Assembly: GCA_963922205.1 (NCBI GenBank)
Contig: CAWUHX010000281.1
Span: forward strand, 186,001 to 250,000
DNA length: 64,000 nt
Direction: 5' to 3'
DNA from: Romanomermis culicivorax
Taxonomy: Eukaryota > Nematoda > Enoplea > Mermithida > Mermithidae
Each line of letters begins with the position of its first letter. Positions within the stretch are counted from its first letter, which is position 1. The position numbers and the translations under genes are program-made. The notes beneath the pieces are model-generated. The model was not told the origin of the DNA and did not search any database. It saw only the letters and a list, made by a program, of their open reading frames with translations. Of this stretch, positions 47,501 to 53,500 are shown one piece after another.

Positions 47501-50500
47501 GAAGGTCGAGGGTTCGAGCCCCACACCGAGCATTTTTTTCTGACACTCCGGCTATGTGGATTTGGCCATACGACAAATGGGGAGGACTTCTGCTTTTTCC
47601 CCAGTGATTGCTTTTGGATCCAGATCCAGCTGTACTTGAATGTCTGCTTCTGATACCTCACCTGGTGGTCCACTACAAGGTTCATCTTCGATATTGTGAG
47701 TGCCAGTCTTGAACCTTGCAAACCACTGTTCAACTGCATGTTCGGACACTGCAGGTTCACCATATGCTTGCCATATATTTCTCATTGCCTCAGCTGCAAT
47801 CATAGTCATACGATATGCAAGGACATATATGGTCGGGGAAATGACACTTTGTTTTATGCATCAATAAAACAGACGGTATGAGAAATTCTCGCTGACCAAA
47901 TTCACCAAAACTTGTTCTACAGTAAGAAAGGTGGGCATCCAGGTGCAGCATGGTGGGACATTTCGTACCTGCAGGCGTTTCTCAAAATTGACCAAAATGT
48001 GTCAGATTTTACACTACAACATATATATCATCATCATAGGTCAGTCAGCAGCCATCAGTTTCTGCTTGCCACGCTACAGGTAAAAGTTGGGAACTGTATC
48101 AAAACGCATCCTTCAATTTGACGTATTGGGGAAAGTCGATTCAAGCCGAACCCACTGCGCCCGTTTGGCTACAATTCAACGAGTAAATGCACTACACTAA
48201 ACCTGTAGTATGTTTTGCAATATTTGCATTGCAGCCTCAAAGAAATCTATCAATGGAATAAAATTACTTCGAGCATTCACAATTTGATTTCCGGTCGAAG
48301 ATACGTCGATCATAGGGGTGAAGTCTTGGTCAAGTGTTCTAGTGGAGTTTACGCTAAAATTCATTTCAAAAAAGTAAGTATACAGAAAACAGAAAACAGA
48401 AAACAGAAAACAGAAAACAGAAAAAAGAAAACAGAAAACACAAAACAGAAAACAGAAAAACAGAAAAACAGAAAACAGAAAACAGAAAACAGAAAACAGA
48501 AAACAGAAAACAGAAAACAGAAAACAGAAAACAGAAAACAGAAAACAGAAAACAGAAAACAGAAAACAGAAAACAGAAAACAGAAAACAGGAAACAGAAA
48601 ACAGAAAACAGAAAACAAACAGAAAACAGAAAACAGAAAACAGAAAACAGAAAACAGAAAACAGAAAGCAGAAAACAGAAAACAGAAAAGAGAAAACAGA
48701 AAACAGAAAACAGAAAACAGAAAACAGAAAACAGAAAACAGAAAACAGAAAACAGAAAACAGAAAACAGAAAACAGAAAACAGAAAACAGAAAACAGAAA
48801 ACAAGAAACAAAAACCAGAAAACAGAAAACAGAAAACAGAAAACAGAAAACAGAAAACAGAAAACAGAAAACAGAAAACAGGAAACAAGAAACAAAAAAC
48901 AGAAAACAGAAAACAGAAAACAGAAAACAGAAAACAGAAAACAGAAAACGGAAAACGGAAAACGGTAAACGGAACGGAAAACGGAAAACGGAAAACGGAA
49001 AACGGAAAACGGAAAACGGAAAACGGAAAACAGAAAACAGAAAACAAGAAAACAAGAAAACAGAAAACAGAAAGCAGAAAACAGAAAACAGAAAACAGAA
49101 AACAGAAAACAGAAAACAGAAAACAGAAAACAGAAAACAGAAAACAGAAAACAGAAAACAGAAAACAGAAAACAGAAAACAGAAAACAGAAAACAGAAAA
49201 CAGAAAACAGAAAACAGAAAACAGAAAACAGAAAACAGAAAACAGAAAACAGAAAACAGAAAACAGAAAACAGAAAACAGAAAACAGAGAACAGAAACCA
49301 GGAAACAGAAAACAGAAAACAGAAAACAGAAAACAGAAAACAGAAAACAGAAAACAGAAAACAAGAAACAAAAACCAGAAAACAGAAAACAGAAAACAGA
49401 AAACAGAAAACAGAAAACAGAAAACAGGAAACAAGAAAAAAAAACAGAAACCAGAAAACAGAAAACAGAAAACAGAAAACGGAAAACGGAAAACGGAAAA
49501 CGGTAAACGGAACGGAAAACGGAAAACGGAAAACGGAAAACGGAAAACGGAAAACGGAAAACGGAAAACAGAAAACAGAAAACAAGAAAACAAGAAAACA
49601 GAAAACAGAAAGCAGAAAACAGAAAACAGAAAACAGAAAACAGAAAACAGAAAACCGAAAACTGTTTTTCCTTTCTATTTCTTGAGTTTTCTGTTACTAT
49701 TTTTATATTTTTCTTTCAATCAACCGTTTTCTGTTTCCTTTTTTCTATTCAGTTTTTCTTATTTTTTGTTTTTTGCTTTCATTCTCTGTTATCTTTATTA
49801 ATTTTCCTGTCTTTTTCTGTTCAGTTTTCCTGTTTCTGTTTTTTTGCTTCTGTTTTTCTGTTTCTGTTTTTCTGTTTCTGTTTTTCTGTTTCTGTTTTTC
49901 TGTTTCTGTTTTTCTGTTTCTGTTTTTCTGTTTCTTTTTTTCTGTTTTTGTTTTTCTGTTTCTGTTTTTCTGTTTCTGTTTCTGTTTTTCTGTTTCTGTT
50001 TTCCTGTTTCAGTTTTTCTGTTTCTGTTTTTCTGCTTCTGTTTCTGTTTTTCTGTTTCTGTTTCTGTTTTTCTGTTTTTGTTTTTCTGTTTCTGTTTTTC
50101 TGTTTCTGTTTTTCTGTTTCTGTTTTTCTGTTTCTGTTTTTCTGTTTCTGTTTTTCTGTTTTTGTTTTTCTGTTTTTGTTTTTCTGTTTCTGTTTTTCTG
50201 TTTCTGTTTCTGTTTTCCTGTTTCTGTTTTTCTGTTTCTGTTTTTCTGTTTCTGTTTTTCTGTCTCTGTTTTTCTGTTTCTGTTTTTCTGTTTCTGTTTT
50301 TCTGTTTCTTTTTTTCTGTTTCTGTTTTTCTGTTTCTGTTTTTCTGTTTCTGTTTTTCTGTTTCTGTTTCTGTTTTTCTGTTTCTGTTTTTCTGTTTCTG
50401 TTTGTCTGTTTCTGTTTTTCTGTCTCTGTTTTTCTGTTTCTGTTTTTCTGTTTCTGTTTTTCTGTTTCTGTTTTTCTGTTTCTGTTTTTCTGTTTCTGTT

Positions 50501-53500
50501 TTTCTGTTTCTGTTTTTCTGTTTCTGTTTTTCTGTTTCTGTTTTTCTGTTTCTGTTTTTCTGTTTCTGTTTTTCTGTTTCTGTTTTTCTGTTTCTGTTTT
50601 TCTGTTTCTGTTTTTCTGTTTCTGTTTTTCTGTTTCTGTTTTTCTGTTTCTGTTTTTCTGTTTCTGTTTTTCTGTTTCTGTTTTTCTGTTTCTGTTTTTC
50701 TGTTTCTGTTTTTCTGTTTCTGTTTTTCTGTTTCTGTTTTTCTGTTTTTGTTTTTCTGTTTCTGTTTTTCTGTTTCTGTTTCTGTTTTTCTGTTTCTGTT
50801 TCTGTTTTTCTGTTTCTGTTTTTCTGTTTCTGTTTTTCTGTTTCTGTTTTTCTGTTTCTGCTTTTCTGTCTCTGTTTTTCTGGTTCTGTTTTTCTGTTTC
50901 TGTTTTTCTGTTTCTGTTTTTCTGTTTCTGTTTTTCTGTTTCTGTTTTTCTGTTTCTGTTTCTGTTTTTCTGTTTCTGTTTTTCTGTTTCTGTTTTTCTG
51001 TTTCTGTTTTTCTGTTTCTGTTTTCTGTTTCTAATTTTCTGTTTCTGTTTTTCTGTTTCTGTTTTTCTGTTTCTGTTTTTCTGTTTCTGTTTTTCTGTTT
51101 CTGTTTTTCTGTTTCTGTTTTTCTGTTTCTGTTTTTCTGTTTCTGTTTTTCTGTTTCTGTTTTTCTGTTTCTGTTTTTCTGTTTCTGTTTTTCTGTTTCT
51201 GTTTTTCTGTTTCTGTTTTTCTGTTTCTGTTTTTCTGTTTCTGTTTTTCTGTTTCTGTTTTTCTGTTCCTGTTTTTCTGTTTCTGTTTTTCTGTTTCTGT
51301 TTTTCTGTCTCCGTTTTTCTGTTTCTGTTTTTCTGTTTCTGTTTTTCTTTTTTTCTTTTTCTGTTTCTGTTTTTCTCTTTCTGTTTTTCTGTTTCTGTTT
51401 TTCTGTTTCTGTTTTTCTGTTTCTGTTTTTCTGTTTCTGTTTTTCTGTTTCTGTTTTTCTTTTTCTGTTTCTGTTTTTCTGTTTCTGTTTTTCTGTTTCT
51501 GTTTTTCTGTTTCTGTTTTTCTGTTTCTGTTTTTCTGTTTCTGTTTTTCTGTTTCTGTTTTCTGTTTTTCTGTTTCTGTTTTTCTGTTTCTGTTTTTCTG
51601 TTTCTGTTTCTCTGTTTCTGTTTTTCTGTTTCTGTTTTTCTGTTTCTGTTTTTCTGTTTCTGTTTTTCTGTTTCTGTTTTTCTGTCTCTGTTTTTCTGTT
51701 TCTGTTTTTCTGTTTCTGTTTTTCTGTTTCTGTTTTCCTGTTTCTGTTTTTCTGTTTCTGTTTTTCTGTTTCTGTTTTTCTGTTTCTCTTTTTCTCGTTC
51801 TGTTTTTCTGTTTCTGTTTTTCTGTTTCTGTTTCTCTGTTTCTGTTTTCTGTTTCTCTTTTTCTGTTTCTGTTTTTCTGTTTCTGTTTTTCTGTTCCTGT
51901 TTTTCTCTTTTTTTTGTTTCTCAATTTTTTCGGTTTTCTCTGTTGTCTCTGTTTTTTCTGTTTTTCTGCTACCCCTGTTTTTTTTTGTTTTGCCATTTTT
52001 TCCGTTTTGGTTTTTTCAAGTTTGAATGTTTTTTTTCTTTTCCTTGTTTTTTTCTCGTTTTTCTGCTGTTTTCTACTTTTTTCTGTTTTTTCCCTTTTTT
52101 CAGTTTTTCAGTTTCTACTGTTTTTTCGGTTTATTCAGCATTCATCTGTTTTGTGTATTTTTTCTGTTTTCTCTGTTTTTTCCGTTTTATCAATTTTTCT
52201 TGTTTTTGGTTTTTTTAGTTTTTCCAGTTTTTACCTGTTTTTTCTGTTTTTATCTGTTTTTCTCTGTTTTTCCCTGTTTTTTCCTATTTTCTTTGTTTTT
52301 TTCTGTTTTAGTTTTTTCAGTTTTTACTATTTTCCTATTTTTCCTGTTTTTTTTGTCATCCAATTTTTTCTGTTTTTTCTGTTTTTTTCCATTTTTCTGT
52401 TCTGCCTTCTTTTGTTTTTAGCGTTTTTTCTGTTCTTTTCTGTGTTTTCTGTTTTTCTGTTTCTCTGTTTTTTATGTTTTCTTTGTTTTTTTCTGTTTGC
52501 TATGTTTTTACTGTTTTTTATGTTTCTTCTGTTTCACAGTTTTTTCTGTTATTTCTGTTTTTTAGTTTGTTCAGTTTTGTTAGTTTTTAGCTGTTTTTCG
52601 GTTTATTTTGTTTCTCTGTTATAATTTTTTTTCTTCTTTTGTATTTTTGTGTTTTCTGTGGTTTTCCTATTCTCCGTTTTATTTGTTTCCCTGTGTTCTT
52701 TATTTTTGTCAGTTATACTTTTTTTACTGTTGCTGTTTTTTTCTATTTTTTTCTCCGCTTTTCTTCTGTTTTTTGTCTGTTTTCTCTGTTTTTCGGTTTT
52801 TACTGTTGTCTCTGTTTTTCGGTTTTTACTGTTGTCTCTGTTTTCCAAGTTTTTTCTGTCTTATCGGTTTTTCAGTATTTTCAGTTTTTCAGTTTTTCTC
52901 TGTATTTTTTCTGGTTTTGATCTGTTGTATTATATAAGCCATGGGTAACAGGTAAAATTTGGGTAATTTAATGCATTGAATGGTCATGCATAAAAATAGG
53001 GATGATCTCGTTATTTGTTCCATTACATAATCTTATATATCTAATTCAAGATTTTCTTCCAGTCTCATAATGGCCATACCGGTGATGGGAATAACGTGGA
53101 TGGAAAAATTTATGGTCCCAACGGGTCAGTGATTCATATTCTATTCGGAAATTGGACAACATTTCTCAACATGCTTCTACCGGACGGTTCACCACAAGAA
53201 GTCTGGAGAGCAAGTATTCATGATTTTTAGGGTAAAATGAAATATCTCTTTAACTATTCTTTTTCATACATTTCTAGATCCATTGCCCGATGGAGCTGCT
53301 AAATATTACGGTTTCAATTCGCTCGCAATGTGCTTGAATGAAATTCTGCAAGAAAATTTGCCACCAACAGATAGCAGGTTCAGGCCTGATATAAGGTATT
53401 TGCTATTTTATGACACAAATTCAGAATGTACGGCCTGCAGCAGTTTCAATAAGATGTTCAATCTAATCTTTCTCTTTTTTAAAGTTTTCAAAATATTTTA

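Larger units (their letters stand above)
45183..47830 (-). pseudogene. mariner-type transposase, dead and split by insertions
   Basis: Read on the minus strand from 47.81 kb, fragments appear in order. The amino HTH region is [20 protein letters not shown] and IEDEP.SG (47.56-47.81 kb). [12 protein letters not shown] follows (about 47.3 kb). The catalytic-core start is [15 protein letters not shown] (about 46.36 kb), then VWWW and LLPPGSTI (46.15-46.27 kb). Last come [11 protein letters not shown] and [17 protein letters not shown] (45.3-45.5 kb). Mariners carry D-D-34-D; here GDEKW is REEKW and the third Asp (YSPD) is His. Stops and frameshifts add to this. A SINE (47.37-47.57 kb), a telomere-cored element (46428-47250) and another insertion (about 45.5-46.1 kb) interrupt it. 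Confidence 0.82.

Noticed and set aside
48197..49801. Long Lys/Thr/Glu ORF (+) and Phe/Ser/Val ORFs (-)
   Set aside because: Translation of the AGAAAAC array. The first ~50 codons of the plus-strand frame are a real ORP exon, but it ends at the gtaagt donor at 48374.
49773..52218. ORFs of about 750 codons (Phe/Cys/Ser/Val) on the plus strand
   Set aside because: They translate the TTTTTCTGTTTCTG array in several frames at once; no stops arise in such a repeat. Not genes.
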